Shown here piece after piece: positions 1 through 14,100 of a stretch of 25,886 nucleotides of DNA; position 1 is the first letter of the stretch; each line of letters begins with the position of its first letter. The stretch is from Botryllus schlosseri (taxonomy: Eukaryota > Chordata > Ascidiacea > Stolidobranchia > Styelidae). The stretch spans positions 1 to 25,886 of the forward strand of contig ATSW01006493.1 in NCBI GenBank assembly GCA_000444245.1. The letters run 5' to 3'. The position numbers and the translations under genes are program-made. Below the pieces are notes generated by a model. The model did no database searches. It was not told the origin of the DNA and worked only from the letters and a program-made list of their open reading frames with translations.

Positions 1-2120
1 ACTCAGTTATGTGTCTGAGTGTAAATAAGATTTCAAGTATTCCGGACGTACCACCAAGCAACTGCTTCCATATTCAGATTAGAATCTTGGCGGGCTCGGC
101 GTTGGGGTCCGACGCGGACCTGTCTGTCACATAGACAGATTGCTTGGTTCACACTATATAACGTTACATTGCTGATAACTGCTGATCTATTACAAATACG
201 CTCTATTGGCGTGATAAATCTGATACAACACACTCTTCGTAAAGTCATATTTTCTCAGTGATTTATCAGATGGCCTAGGGGGCGATCGGATACCAGAGCT
301 GGTGTCATGTCTTTAGGTAATTTCAACTTTGTCCTTTTATACAGCGAGTTGTGTTTGAGCATTGGTTATTTTATGATGATCCCTTTTCTGTAGCCTGATC
401 AGACAACATTGATCTTGGTGAAAAGCTGTCTCGCCTCAGTATGTACGATTAACCGTGAATGGTTAGGCGTCGTTCAATTACACGGAGTCTTGGCATTGTG
501 AAGGAATATTCCCGTTGGCAAATATTTGCCGTCCACTTACCGGGATATTAATTTCGCATGTATCGTAGTCACACTCAACCATTCATCTATGTTCTGCGTA
601 ATCATGCCCAGCCACACGTGAAACAGAATGGAATACACTTCTTAATCCTGGCACATTTTGTATGGCAGCTGGTAAACAGAACTAGACGCGACGCTGTGTA
701 ATAGCGAGGGCCTTGATTTGAATTGAATCGAACCGCTAATTCGGTTGCATTGTTCGGTCAATTTTCCCCATAACGCACTACCGCGTACGCGGGTTATTAC
801 CATTAACTACCGGACTGGCTGTATTGTCATCGTAGAAGGTGGACGTATATTTAGGATTTCATTGAATCTCAATAGTAACGCACGGGGGCATGACCTGACT
901 GACCTTTTATAAGCATCATTGCAAGCACATATGTGTTAACATTAATTATTCTGATTTTCATTTGGTCTCATCAGGCTCACCCAGCGACATCATTGGTTAC
1001 CGCTGACTACGCCAATTTTTATCGTGCCCACTGGTCAATTTTCATTTGACGCAACATAATGCGCCAATTTTCACAATGCTCAATTGCTCACTCTTTGACC
1101 TTGTCGGTATGCCGAAAGCATTGTTGGTTATTCGTAAACGTCTACCTACATACTTTCACAATGCATGCTGGTTTCATACACGCTTCATTTCTTGCACGAA
1201 TCGGTTCACTGCTAATCCAAGAAGGCCTTCGAATTTTGCGCAAGCCCCCGTTATGTCTTGATACGGCGAGCATGTAAAACACACCTTACAATTTGCTGCG
1301 TCACCGTGCAGCGGTCTTGTACAAGTCTGTTCGTGCTTAGCACCGTAATGAACCGGGATATCGTTTTTCTGCAGCTAAACCATCGTGCCATCTACCGTCG
1401 TGCTCTCGCTGCGATAATTCGGTGCTGGTGAAATTCTTCGCTCTATCATTCGGTGGGCGATGGAATTTTTCGCTGTCTGCTCGAAATTCGATATTTGCAT
1501 ACGGCAATGAAAGCGTAGGCTCTTTTTCGCGGCGCCGATACAGCGATTTTTCGAGTGCACTCGTGGCCCGAGTCAAAATCCAGCGGGGTCACGCCGAGCG
1601 ATGGGCACCCTATACCCGGATACGATTCCGCGCAATATGATACTTTTATGCCGCGCTTATCGGTCGTGTAACTGTACCGTTACATGTAGAACCCATAACC
1701 GATATTTGAGTTTTATGGGGATGCCAATATTGCCGATTTGAAATATTTTGCTGATTAAGTCGATGATTTCTGCCATATCTAAAAGTGACGTTAGTCGGCA
1801 AGGACCTTCTAATTAGTGGCAGTAATTCGGGAAATATAACCCATAAACTTCATTTGTTTGCAATATAACACCAACTGAGTAAGGAACTAGTACTTCCAGT
1901 AAGACATGCGTATATTGTAGTTCAGTAAGAGCAACTTTTCAGCATTTTTGATCGAGAAGTGAGTATGATGCACAGCACATAAATACAGCACATTAATCAA
2001 TCTCACAGTACTAAAGACCCTCTCATTTTAAACAGTTGCAGGAATGGTAGCGTCATTGGACAGGCCGATGAACATCGAACGCAGTTTGCTGCCTATGTCC
2101 AGCCCCACGCCCAGTGCCCG

Positions 2121-2146
2121 AATATCTATGGAGATAGATAGATATT
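2121..2146. repeat. Short perfect hairpin
   Basis: AATATCTAT (2121-2129) and ATAGATATT (2138-2146) form a 9-bp inverted repeat with an 8-base loop. Function unknown; may be chance in AT-rich DNA. Confidence 0.45.
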
Positions 2147-4142
2147 GGGTCGGTCCATAGTTGCAAATATAGTAGGCCTGTAGTTGTGTATACAACGTGT
2201 TTATAGAACAAATCGAGGAAAAATGTCACGCGCGCCGGATATATCATCACCCGATACAAAGTTACGTATCCTCGACTTCTGACTACGGTTCGTTTTCGCC
2301 TGTAACGCAGGTTGTGGCGTTTACATTGGTGGCCACTGTGGCTGTTGTGGCGTGACCACTCGAGAAATAGTAATCTATGCAGCGGAATGATCATAAATGA
2401 GCACTTGATTTGGTTAGATATCGTAGTGAGCCATTTTAAACTCTCGGCTTTGTGCAATCTTTTTTTTTTTGCGATGTTGGTTACTGTCGTTGTACATTCC
2501 GAGTTTATAACCGTCTGCTTTATTGGGCTATTGATACCGCGAACTTACGCGACCTTGAATTGATACTCTTTGTTGAGTTATATCGGAGAATTCTGCATAT
2601 GCGTGCGATCAATCGGCTGTTATAGGCCTCAGGAGTTACGAGCCTAGCCTTATTCGCGACTATACGAAATGCAGCACCATGGACATGCGATATGTTTTAC
2701 GATCAAACTTAAAATTGTATCCTGTTGTTACATTTATGACACACCGTTGTCCTTGCGAAGTGTTAATGTGGTTTTATTGCCGCATTCGATGTGTGATCCT
2801 TAATAAGCGGTCAATATGAACACTCTGTGACATTGTTTGTCTAACTACGCAACCATGACTAGGTATTGCGCTCTGTGTGACAACTGACTGGTTTTTGTCG
2901 TACCTGGCGCATGCATTCACGGCGAGTTAGCGTAATATGTGACATATAACCGGAAATTTGCTTTGCTGGATCAAAGATCATGGATCTCAAAACTCAGATT
3001 CTGACGAAATTTAGATACCGGCTTGGTTTGGATTTTGATGAATGTCACATCGCCGTCAATGTGACAGCATCATTAAGGCAACAATAAGGATCTCATGATG
3101 TGCAAACCCTGCTATTCTTGGCCGGGATGTGTCGATTCTCCCGTATACGCCGTTGAAAAATTCCATTTTTTTAAAATTTGCAATTAGTATTATCAATTGC
3201 GTTATCTCCGCTAGCTCTATAGAAGTTTGTTGACTGAAGAAAATTTGATCGGGCGGTTATTTCCCGATCGACTACTGTTAATTGTGTCGTGATGTACGCT
3301 ACGCGTATAATTATGTCTTACGCGAGGTGAGATTTTCGCAGTTCGCCTGCAGTGCCCTAAGTATCAAGTAACACGGTTTCTCATATTCATGGAGGTGCTA
3401 TGTTTTATGGAATAATTCGCGGACTCGTGATAGCTAGCATGAACCCGAGCGGTTTGCGGCTAATATAACTCGATTTTATGGCGCTGTTTGGCCTGGATGC
3501 ATAATATAATGTGTGCGCAAAGTTTGCTTTGAATTGCCGCATAAGCGTATTGTCAGCAACCGTCGCTGACCCCGTCGAACCCGTCTTTCGTAACAGCGCT
3601 AGTTCGGTCGAATTTCGAAAAATAAGCGCTTGCCCGTGCATTTTTGCAGTATTGTGATTGTTAACCTGTTTGAACTGAGATGGCGTGCTTGCGCATTGGT
3701 TTGATGTCGGCTATTGTGACACATAGCGTGGGTCGGCTACAGTCCAACATATATACGAGATACACTGCGCTATTGATTTGAATTCGGTTGAGATAATACT
3801 AATACAAGAGCGCCGTATCCTCATAACTCAACGCCAGGGCTAGAATCTGAAATTTCCTATGGAACACAGTGGTATAATATGGTCCATTCCGTGAACAAGA
3901 TGAAGTTGAATTGATTCCAATCTTTAGAAGTAAATCGTGAATTCATGTATCCAATCCGGAACTTGGGTCAGGCACCTTGTGGGAAAAGTGAGTCCGGATC
4001 TATTGCGGTTTTCGAAAAATCCGCCGGATTCCAGTGCGGTTTCAATCCCTACTAATCCTGTGTAGGCTACAATAGAAATGTGACTTGCTTCGGGTTAATG
4101 ATTTTGTAAATGCAGTCTTGCAATTGTATTCACGGATGATCT

Positions 4143-4164
4143 CTGATCATTAATCAATGATCAG
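4143..4164. repeat. Short perfect hairpin
   Basis: CTGATCATT and AATGATCAG form a perfect 9-bp stem with loop AATC. No associated gene or terminator context. Confidence 0.6.
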
Positions 4165-6080
4165 TGTGAGAAGACATTCTTTTACTGTTAACCTGATCGA
4201 TGTCTTCGTTCCACTGCCGAATTTCCATCGACAAACAATGCATGAAACCGAAATTGTCTATATTTGGACGCAGCATGCAGCACCTCCGCCGTTCATGTTC
4301 AGACATGTGCGAAATTCGCTTAACCAGCATGTATCGCTGTGCTGCAAGAGGATTACTGTGTAAAATTTAGGTTTCAGCGGCACGCTTGGACGCACCTATG
4401 TTAGAGCTTCGCCGTTTTGATACTAAATCCTACGCCACGTCGAAGCGATAACCTCTACCATACTGTAATGGATCGATTCTGATGCAGTCCCTGTTGACTT
4501 CCGAGAAAATTTTCCCATATGTTTGAGGCGCATTTAAAACGAAAAGCGTGCGTTTCGCGATTATCGATTTTCACACGGTTCTTAACTGTGGTGTATAGAT
4601 TTTTTTTTATAATCGCTCGCAACTCCGATATTCATCTGATAACCGATACAGGCCGCCCGTGCAATTTCCGGCCGCGTAGTCTCTAATGTCCGGAGTGAAT
4701 CGAAATTGGCTGAAGTTATTAAGATACATGAACAGTTCAATTTGGACGTTGCTTCACCGCACCTCAGCTCGCAATTGGTGGATCACGCTTTCAAAGTTGA
4801 TACTGCTAAACGCTATCACCTTATGCGGTTTGGTTAGCCGTAAAAACGATCGCCAGGTAGTGCAATAGCGAAATCAGTGATTTGAATTTGGAAAGATTTA
4901 TCCGCACTGGATTGCTGTCGCGATTTGCTGCGAATTTGCTGTCCTAGTTTTACTGCATTGTCCATCTCGTTGTTTTGACGACTTCAACAAGCGCAGTCAA
5001 TATGACGTCACAGTCGTTGCATGGCAAAGCAAACTCCGCGGCGAACCCGTGTCGCTCGTGTCGCAATATTTGAACTTTGGTCGTGTTTAGTCTTTCCGAA
5101 TCGGCGACCTTCTGTGTTTCAGTAAACCCGAAAGTTTGAACTCGTGGTGAATGACGGGCGCGCACGAGTTTCGAACGATCTCGCTTCAATTGTTCTAAAT
5201 TGCCAATCGCTACATTATATCGAGCGATATTTCTGAAATCTGTAATGGGCTGTATTATCCGTGTCATATGCCGCGCACTTGGTGAAATCGACTGCCCTTC
5301 GATGACCTTGATTGCTTTCACACCGCACTAATCGACAAGACTTATCCGACTCTGGCTTTTAACCGGCCCTTACATTTTTGATTCTTCCTTATTGATCAAA
5401 AGTGCAGGCCTGCTTTTTGATCGATATGTTTCTTGAGTTCACATGCGTTTGTATGGCAGCAGTGCGTGAACTGTATGCCCACTACTGCAAACAACGAAAT
5501 CGCGTGGCATTCTAACGGGATATTGAAAGATTCATCTGTGTTCCAGATGTTCCAACTTGATCAAGTTCACGAATTCGTTTGCTATCAATGTCGTTTCGAA
5601 ATACAAATCCATACTAATCAATGGTCGTTAATGTGATCAAATGTTGGAAACATGGCTACGCAATATGCTTTGCGTCTCGTGACCTTTAACAGTCTATTCA
5701 TGGAAGCAGCCAGCGGATCGCACCATTGCGTAGGCGTCGGCCAACCGCTTCTTTCGTGCTTATCAGTTGCGGGCAGCACACGAAATTTTCGAAGGGCGCA
5801 CACATTGTGTCGGTCAATGTAGCTAGCTTCCTCCCTCCGCCGTTTCGATTAATAGCGCTTTCATTTGCTACTACGAAAAGGAGTACTTGAATATCGTGTT
5901 TTTGAAATCTAGCTTTAGTTTTTGTGGCACCGCGACAGTCGCGGACGACGCCTCTCCGCGGGTTGTTACGTCACAGTAACTTCTCAAAACACTGCTAATA
6001 TCCGCGAAACGGACGTAACCTGATTCCAAAGGTTGCGCAGGCCAATCGCGGACCTATCCTGTTTACGAGGAAGCGAAAAT

Positions 6081-6139
6081 GCTTACTAACGATGAATATT
6101 GGTTGACATCGCTGCTAATGATGAATATTTATCGACATC
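6081..6139. repeat. Two-copy ~30-bp tandem duplication
   Basis: GATGAATATTGGTTGACATC (6091-6110) recurs as GATGAATATTTATCGACATC (6120-6139), preceded in both copies by similar GCT..CTAA sequence. It is a simple local duplication in non-coding DNA. Confidence 0.65.
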
Positions 6140-6700
6140 ATAACACTAATTCTAAACCTTTTTTGACCCTCAACTTCTTGCAATATGTAGCGTCTACGAT
6201 ATAGCGTGAAATCGGAAAAGATTTAATATTAAAAGTTTCTGTGTTCGCGATTGATGCAATCTTGTAGCAATTGTAGCATACTGCATAATCTTGAATCTTA
6301 TCTCCGATATTTTGTGGTGCGGCGCGGCCCGATGCTTGTCTACCACTGTTTGTAACTTCAGCGCGTATTTTGTTATCAAAGCAAGGGTCCCAATACATGA
6401 AGTGGCGCGGCGCGAAATTCATCAGCTCTGCCTTTTGAATGCGTTGGTGTCGGTTATTGATTGGGAATGTCGTATGAAGGCTTGATATTTCATTTCACGG
6501 TGATAATTGAGTTCCTCTGCCATTTCCTCTGTCGGTGTCAATTTTCTTGCATTAGCCTGCTTTGATAGAGATATTGGATATTGAGGCCAGGCGTTTGTTG
6601 CTGTATTGGCGATAATATTTCGAAGTGGAACTGATAATGTTAGTAAAAATAAGCTTGCGGTTATTAAGCAAATACATATCAGATAATTAGTATGATCTAC

Positions 6701-7933
6701 GTCATTTCTAACTCCTCGCAATGTCTGTCAACTGGGTATTGTTAATGCGTACTAATTGAAAAATTCTAGATACGGCATTCCTGAATATGCTGTTGGACTT
6801 GGGGCACTTCATTTTGATTGGATTTAGCATAGATGGACATATGGTTGATCAAATTTGATATGGTTGTGTCATTTTAATTTTAATCTATTGGTGCATCTGG
6901 AAATTAGCATCCTGCTCAATGTTCTTGAAAAGGATGTGTGTGATCCTGTTTTGCGAATCATCAAACCATTGTAGTTCCTAACCGGATAGCTTATCATATG
7001 GGGTTTATCTCATTCTATGCATGAAACTTCACATTAATCTTGTTATGGTATGCCCAAATTTACAATTAATGTCGCTATTTGAGCTTAGGCAGGGAGTTCT
7101 CAACCAGTGGGCCAAGGCCCATTGTAGGACTATTGGAGGGTTTTTTAGGAGAGCTGCAGAGCTATTTTTAAAATAATCATTACCCACACACGGAAGGACT
7201 AAACCTAGTCATCAGAAGCCTCAACTAAGAGACACGAGAAACGCCATTACTCGCTGGTTCTTTGGAGCATCTTCAGGATACGGTTTTTGTATCGAAGAGG
7301 TTCCGTAATTCGTTTACAATAACCAGAATCATAACAGTAATGAAATATCCCACCGGTCATAACACTCGTATGTCGTATAATTGTCACTGTTATTTCACAA
7401 CAACAAACGTCTTTGCTTTGTATGGTTCGAGCAGAAATTTGATTGGTGGACCATGAGATATTTTGAAATCGGAAAGCGGCTCGCAACTGTAAATATTTTT
7501 GATAACAATCTCGCCATTTCAGGATGTATCATTTTTAATTTTCCTCTAAAACAGTAACTGGGTGTTAACATTGTTTGTCTTGCGGGCAACATATCGCAGA
7601 TTTGATCGATGCTGTCTTACTGCAGAATCCAGCCTCTGCTGATCTGTACCAGTGACAGTACCAACTACCAAGCCTGCTTAAATAGGCACTTACACTTATA
7701 CTCTGTGGCAACCCCAAACAACTTGATGAAGCCCAAGCATGCTCTATCATTGTCCGTTGAAATCAGAATACTTTGTTCCTTATCTTGACAATGCCGTTGC
7801 ATTGAAGGCTGCTGAATAATTGATTTGATACCTCCCTTTTGAATTTGATGGTATCTTTACTCAGAATTTCATCATTGTTGATTTCATGTTTGTGTGGTGT
7901 ATTGTATATTTAATCATATATTATATTTTGCAG
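6701..7933 (+). other. CpG-poor intron end before first visible CPEB exon
   Basis: AT-rich sequence with few CpG ends in the acceptor TTTTGCAG (7926-7933). It contains a hAT-like terminal fragment at 7090. No coding exon was recognised. I looked for the short basic microexon (RTYGRRRG-like) that vertebrate CPEB2/3/4 carry upstream of RRM1 and did not find it. Confidence 0.6.
7090..7165 (+). mobile_element. hAT-like transposon end, degraded
   Basis: The start CAGGGAGTTCTCAACCAGTG followed by GGGCCAAGGCCC matches the familiar hAT terminal pattern CAGTGGTTCTCAACCAGTGGGCC with a few changes. No matching right end or 8-bp duplication could be found nearby, so it is an old remnant and its right limit is arbitrary. 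Confidence 0.5.
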
Positions 7934-8113
7934 GAAAGTGGAATGAATTGGGCGGAGACCCCCTGTTTGAAGATGGACAGATGTCTCATTTGGGAGTGTA
8001 CGATCCTATAGCCCCAAATTTGAACCGTATCTCTCCTCTCCTGTCCGACTTCCAAAGGGAACGCTACTCGCGAAAAGTGTTTGTAGGTGGCCTACCGCCG
8101 GACATTGATGAAG
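7934..8113 (+). CDS. CPEB: CPEB exon A: linker end and start of RRM1
   Basis: A T-rich tract ending in TTTTGCAG precedes the exon and GTACGC follows it. The first two bases finish a codon begun in the missing upstream exon. The rest encodes 59 residues starting KWNELGGDPLFEDG and ending RYSRKVFVGGLPPDIDE plus one base. ERYSRKVFVGGLPPDIDE is essentially invariant in CPEB2/3/4 proteins and contains RNP2 of RRM1. The preceding ~42 residues correspond to the linker, where vertebrate proteins have an acidic LFPFEDGFLDD-like stretch; here only a loose match (DPLFEDG) remains. The open frame continues upstream of the acceptor to 7894, but that part is AT-rich intron. The donor GTACGC is weak, yet it is the only one that restores the RRM1 frame with the next exon. 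Confidence 0.95.
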
Positions 8114-11100
8114 GTACGCGGAAGTAAACTATTGTGTGATGCAATCCTACTGAATTTCTACCGAAATATTTTAATGTCACCGGCAATTGCGGAGTTATGA
8201 TCAAATCGCCGAAGTGTGATGATGTGACACCATGGCAGTGATGTGGCCGAAGAAAATGAAAATCTTACAAAAACACATTTACCAAGTTTTTAAAAATAGA
8301 TACAAGATACTCTGATTCCACTGCGACGAAATTTAGATTCTAGCTTGATGAAATCTTATGTTGAATATAAATAAATGCTCACTCATTGTTTGAAGCTACT
8401 GTTAAATCTGAAAGTTCGTACGTCAAATAGAGGGATTTTGGCTTGTGTTTCTATATGATTATGCTAGTTGAAATATAGCTGTACTATTATTTACTCATTT
8501 TTAAAGGCTTTGCGACCTTTAGCATTTTAATGTTGAAGAATAAACATTATACCCGTCGCAGATTCCAAGCCTGTCTTAAAGAACTAGGCCTCAGCATTTT
8601 ATGAAGAAGTCTAGACGTGTCTTTTTTGCTCTTCCCGTGTTTGAATGATCTCTGTAACTATTTACTCGAAATAATGACCATGCCTATTTTTTTATTGCAG
8701 TCCTAGTATGTATTTCTTCTCTTCGAAGGCAAATATTTAGAATAGTTCTTACAGCACTTGTGTGAACTATCACCGATCTTTTGTATGCTCATCAGCTCAT
8801 CAATCTCTAGTCATTCGACCATGATATCTCTTGATCAAATACCCAACAGGTTGGAAGTTACGGTTGAACTTTGACCCATTACAATTGACCGGCCTGCTTG
8901 AACTGGTAGATTTCGTGTAACAATGTAGCACTGTATTTCCTGTCAAGCGTAAGTCTCTTCATTTGGCTGGAGACCACCGGCCCCTAGCTTCACATACATG
9001 AAGTTGAAGCTGTGACTTCTAACAATGGGGCAATTGTGTATTTTGCAGAGGAAATTCAAGCAAGCTTCCGTCATTTCGGACCATTGGTAGTGGACTGGCC
9101 ACATAAAGCTGAAAGCAAGTCGTACTTCCCACCCAAAGGTGAACATAGAGCATAACGTGTTGTTGGTGTGCTGTATTTTACGGAGGTGTGCTTGGTATGG
9201 CACAAGGAAGTGTTTGGTTTCGATTTCGTGATACTGTAATTGATAGGGTCTATCAGCGTAGCTAACGCAAAGCTGCATGCAAATCGATGTCTTGTTTAGC
9301 AGACAAATACTTCGTCTCGCTGCTCAAGATTCGGTACTCAATCACCAACCATATTGGTGGAAATCTGTGTTCTGTTGTGTTATGCATTTCAATGCCTTAT
9401 TGAACAATGAGCATTGATGCATTCTTGGGCATACGTCTAATGCACCAGACGTCCCAAATTATGCAATGCAATGGGTATGCTAGGCAGCTTTTGAAACCCC
9501 CCTGTTCCTTGGTCTGTATTATTTTGTCGTTTGCTATTTGATTTTTGTGTTTCTGAAGTTACTGGTACACTAAATATATGTCATGGGTGCTGGTGGCTGA
9601 ATAGCGTAATGGTCAAAATAGATGCAGGCATGCAGCATTTAGGAATTTGCTCATTTCACATCTAATATCACCGTCTAGTGGTGTTTTCAGTGCAGCTTAT
9701 AATATGGCATTGTAGCCCTGTCAAAATTCCATCCATCTCAATGTCTAGAACTGCTAACAGCTTCAGACATAATGTCTGGTACCAATGTCCATGCATTTTG
9801 GGATATCACATACGGTCAGTGAATATGAATCAAAAGTTTTTGTGGTGTGGGAGCTGATATGCAGTGACCCGTGAATGAATAATAGATGGTGTTAAGGTGA
9901 TACTTAAATTTCAGTAGGGAAATGCTCAACTCTGCTTTACATGTGCACAGTTCTCCTTGTGAAATTAGATGGCTGAACATTGACTTTGTGTGAATGTAGC
10001 ATTGAAACGTACATTTGGACATGGTTATGAATGGATCAATCCAGTCGAAGCTTTTAGCAGCTTTAATCACTGTTCATATTGTGATAAGTGGGTGTTTCGC
10101 CATAATGTATACCCTGTAAATAAAGTCATATTATCAAACGCACAGATTCATTTGTATCTCGTATCACCAAGCTGTTAATATAGGAGGTAGTTTTTTCCCA
10201 TGTATTTATATTATATAAATCTGGCAGACCATATATTTATCTTGTGTTATAGAAATGCAGCTTTTAATTCCTACTTCCCAGCTTGCATAGTATCTGCCGT
10301 ATAATATGCCAGGCAATTTCAAACATTTGCAAACCAAGTTTCTCACTATACACGATTACTCAATTATCTCAGAGAATTCGCAGTAATTGCCTGCTCATAG
10401 GAAGCCAAATATACATCCGATCGTTCATATTGGTTGGAAGCCTAATGGATATAATCAAATTTCTTACACATCACAGTATGGCAAAGCTACAATATTAATT
10501 TTATTCGAATTACAGTGTAATGGTCGTGGGTAGCCTATTGATTGTAGGCTTGTGCACTGGAACAATGTGGAGCAAGCACAGGATATTCATTTACACTGCA
10601 CCTTATGGCATAAAATTGCTATTCACAGCAAATTCGCAGAATTTAGTCACAGCGCATTTCCAAGGCTGTCTTGATAGCATATATTAAGCATTGACTCATG
10701 ATAAATCATCAAATATCAAGTTGATCAAGTGACATAGTGCTTGTCTATGGGGCTGTGAAATCCCCTCATTGTACTGACTTCGTTTGAAGGCTTCGGAATT
10801 TCCGCGATAATAAGGTTATGTCATTTAAATTTTAACGAAACAGAAAATCCTTTGATCTGGCCATAAATGCTTCACCTTGGCTGCAGTTAAATCCAGTCAT
10901 CCAAAAAAGAATATCAGTATTATGTGGATTTAGAAAATGCCAATGACAAGATATCATACTGTTCAGTCAAGAAACGGCATATGTTCTATCCCAAATGCCT
11001 GTTTGCTTTGATGCAACGCAGTCATTGGCTCTTGAACAATTTGTCACATGTACGTATTTCCCACCTGCTATCACTATGTGTGAATTTATGCGATAAATTG

Positions 11101-14100
11101 ATATCATCTTACAGAAATAACGAATTTGAAACGTTACCATATTGCAGATCCACCTAATGGTCATCATAATTATAAAGTGATGATGGGGCTTGCTCGACAA
11201 TGATACCTTTGTTATCAATTTTCTGACATACCTGAAGTTCATAGTCAGTCTTACACAGGCATCTAGTCATCGTTGGTGTATTTGCGATTTATAAAATCGA
11301 AATGGATGTGCAATGGCTCTCCTAGTGTCGTAAATGTATATGCCATATTGTTATTATTAGTATAATGATATTGACATGTAGGGTAGGCCTGTTGTATGCA
11401 TCAAATTTCTCCTTGTAAGAGCAGAAACGGGTACAGGTACGCAATAGTCTATTCATATCAAGAATTTCTGTTGCATAGGAAAATGAGTTCCGTCACCATG
11501 TAAGTTGCGCCTAAAGAGTAGTTTGAGAGAGTAGATTTTGTAAAATTGTAGCCATGGAATTATGGCCACAAATGGTGTGAAGCTACAGTCAAAATTATCT
11601 AATGAATTGTTAAATGCTTTGCAAACACGATACCATACTATATTTCTCCTATTGAAAAGTGTTTGCCAACTACCGACCCTTTGTAATACATAATCAGTGT
11701 CAGGTGTATTTGCGCATATGATCTAAATTCACTATGCTAACACCCTCTCATATAGGATATGCCGAACGATATGTAAGGTTGCTAACCTCAAGCTCTTGTC
11801 ACATAGTTGTACCGCCTGACAAGTATGCCACTGGCTGCCTGTCAAACATGTTGTAAACCACGGCATCGATAGAAACCACCATAAGTTATGTTGGATATGT
11901 TTCATCTGTGTTGATACAAAGTTTAAATGGAGCTGTTTGTATGCCTTTCACGGTCCTTCAAACTCTCATGGAGACACTGATGACACTTGTAAAAATGCTG
12001 TGCTCTGCTCCCAAGCACACTTGGAAGCTTAAAATAGGTGCTTGCAGCTGTAATATCCCTCTTTCAAGTGATGTAGTTTGTATGAAGCGATGGTTACTGT
12101 CTCTATGGAGGAAATAAGTTTTCATGATGCAAGTAAACTCACTGCAAACTCGCTCATGTTATGCAATGAAATATTGTTTTTAGTGGTATATGCATTAATT
12201 GAGACACCATGTCCTATATGCATTCTGTGTGATATTGCCTATGTAAGCTTAACATTCAGTGTAGGTCTGATGACCATGCTTACTTAGCAATCGTGAAGTC
12301 TCATGCAGCATTATTTGTGTTTGAGCATATACCTGAATCCTGATCATCCCCGTCGCAACCTCCAATAATGCAAATCCTAGCTTAGCTTATTACTGTGGTT
12401 AATGGACTTCAGGAGCCATGTGTACCCCGAGGCATTACCCTCCTATCTAGGAACAGCAGGAAACCTGAAAACTTAAGTCATACTTCCCAAAGCAATTGAC
12501 TCTGAAAATTCCAATTTCTTGATGGCTGTTTGGTGTGTATCGATTAGCACCAATTTTCTAAATGCATTTTGCTTACAATGACTTGGAAGCGCGGCGCTAG
12601 ATTCTCTACTTTATGATCTGTCTTTAATTGAGCGATTTGAAGTATACTCAAATGATTGGTTTGTATAGCACTCTATTAACTCGAAGCAGTTAGCTTGTCT
12701 AGGAATAACTTATGTACAATGTACAATTGTACAATGTACATGCTATTCATAGTGTAATATCCCGCAATATGGATTTGTCTGTTCCGTGTGGTCTACGGTA
12801 CTCCAGCTTTATCATGGTGGTTAGGAATCTGTAACCAATAACTCTGCGAATACTGTGATGGAATTGACTGCAAAAGTTAGGTCCTAAATATCGCGCACAC
12901 ATGGTATACAAGTGTGACGGGGCAAGTAAAATTTTTGGAAACTTGAAAATTGTAGAAGTCTTCACTCGTCAGCTCATTTTTTGTCGTAGAGTCTAATTGG
13001 CTGAAGTCCCATGTCATATTCCCATTGACGTGATATCCGTGAGAGTGTGTTATCGTGTCAGCTTTGTAAAAACGTGATGGTTTTAAAACTGCACAAGAAT
13101 CCAGGTGAATAATTTCATAGAACTATGAAACTAGTGGCACTTGCTTCAGCACAACACAACCTTCAATGAAGTCTTACCAACTAAAACAACAGGTTTTTGA
13201 ACCTTGCTCAATTTCCATGACTTTTAATCGATAAAGCCTTGTCCTTCATCGTGCAACGTTGGTGCACAGGCGATTCAACTGGGTAGGTAGTGAATAATTC
13301 ACAAGTGCCTACCGGCCGTGCACAGTGTGAATGCACTGTTAGCAGAATGCTAGGTGTGTAGCGGAAGCTACTCCAGATCTACAAGAATCGTGTTTTTGCA
13401 TCACAGATCAAGTGTGACTTGCTAACCAAAGGTGTTTTTTTCAGGGTACGCGTTCTTACTTTTCCAAAGTGAAGTATCTGTCCAAAATCTCATCAACTGC
13501 TGCATCAAGGAAGACAACAAGTTATACTTGTGCGTGTCCAGCCCGACTATCAAAGAAAAACCGGTAAGTTGGGCAGTGTTAGCGTCGAAAAGGTACATTA
13601 TTGCTGTACTCGTATAGGCTCCTATGCAACTAAGATTTTTTGGCCAATATTTAGTTTTTGTGGCACATTTTCGATACTAATGTGTGAAGGGAATCTTGGA
13701 GGTACTATACATATGAATAAACATTCTTATCGAAAGAAAAACGAATATTGTCGGCTGACACAATCATCAGGGGTAATCATGAACAGCCAGTACTGGCTTC
13801 AAAAGAGCTCTCTGTAACAACAGTCTTATCACCAAATATGACGTCACAAGGCGTACAATTTCCAATAATTGAGGTGAACAGATGACTTAAGCTCGATGTA
13901 CTACGGTATACTATTTTTAGGTTGCACACAAATACTGTCTGTTGGCACACACTAGGCTGGGGGGATTGTGATAAAATTGACTGTTGAATACTGTACTAGC
14001 TGCTGACGATTAGCCCAACGAGTGCCAGCCAGAAATATTCGGTTTGCTTCAATATAAATATATTATTCAATAACATGCTAATGTCATGCATCTTAAGTTT

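Larger units (their letters stand above)
1..6700. other. CpG-rich non-coding DNA, no gene recognised
   Basis: No open frame here resembles a known protein and the longest (about 134 codons on the minus strand at 2053-2457) looks like chance. The stretch is unusually CpG-rich: I count 39 CpG in 1321-1680. It contains short hairpins (2121-2146, 4143-4164), a ~30-bp tandem duplication (6081-6139), and no recognised transposon. It is probably the upstream intron of the CPEB gene, but could equally be intergenic or promoter-proximal DNA if an unrecognised 5' exon lies between it and 7934. Confidence 0.6.

Noticed and set aside
2053-2457. 134-codon minus-strand open frame
   Set aside because: No family resemblance, no splice or promoter context; length is attainable by chance in this much DNA.
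7894-7933. In-frame extension upstream of the first visible exon
   Set aside because: The frame is open, but the sequence is AT-rich intron ending in a good acceptor, begins at a GTG rather than ATG, and has no family similarity.
9590-9640. tRNA-like segment TAGCGTAATGGTCAAAA
   Set aside because: It resembles an A box, but no B box or cloverleaf follows at the right distance; at best a decayed SINE head.
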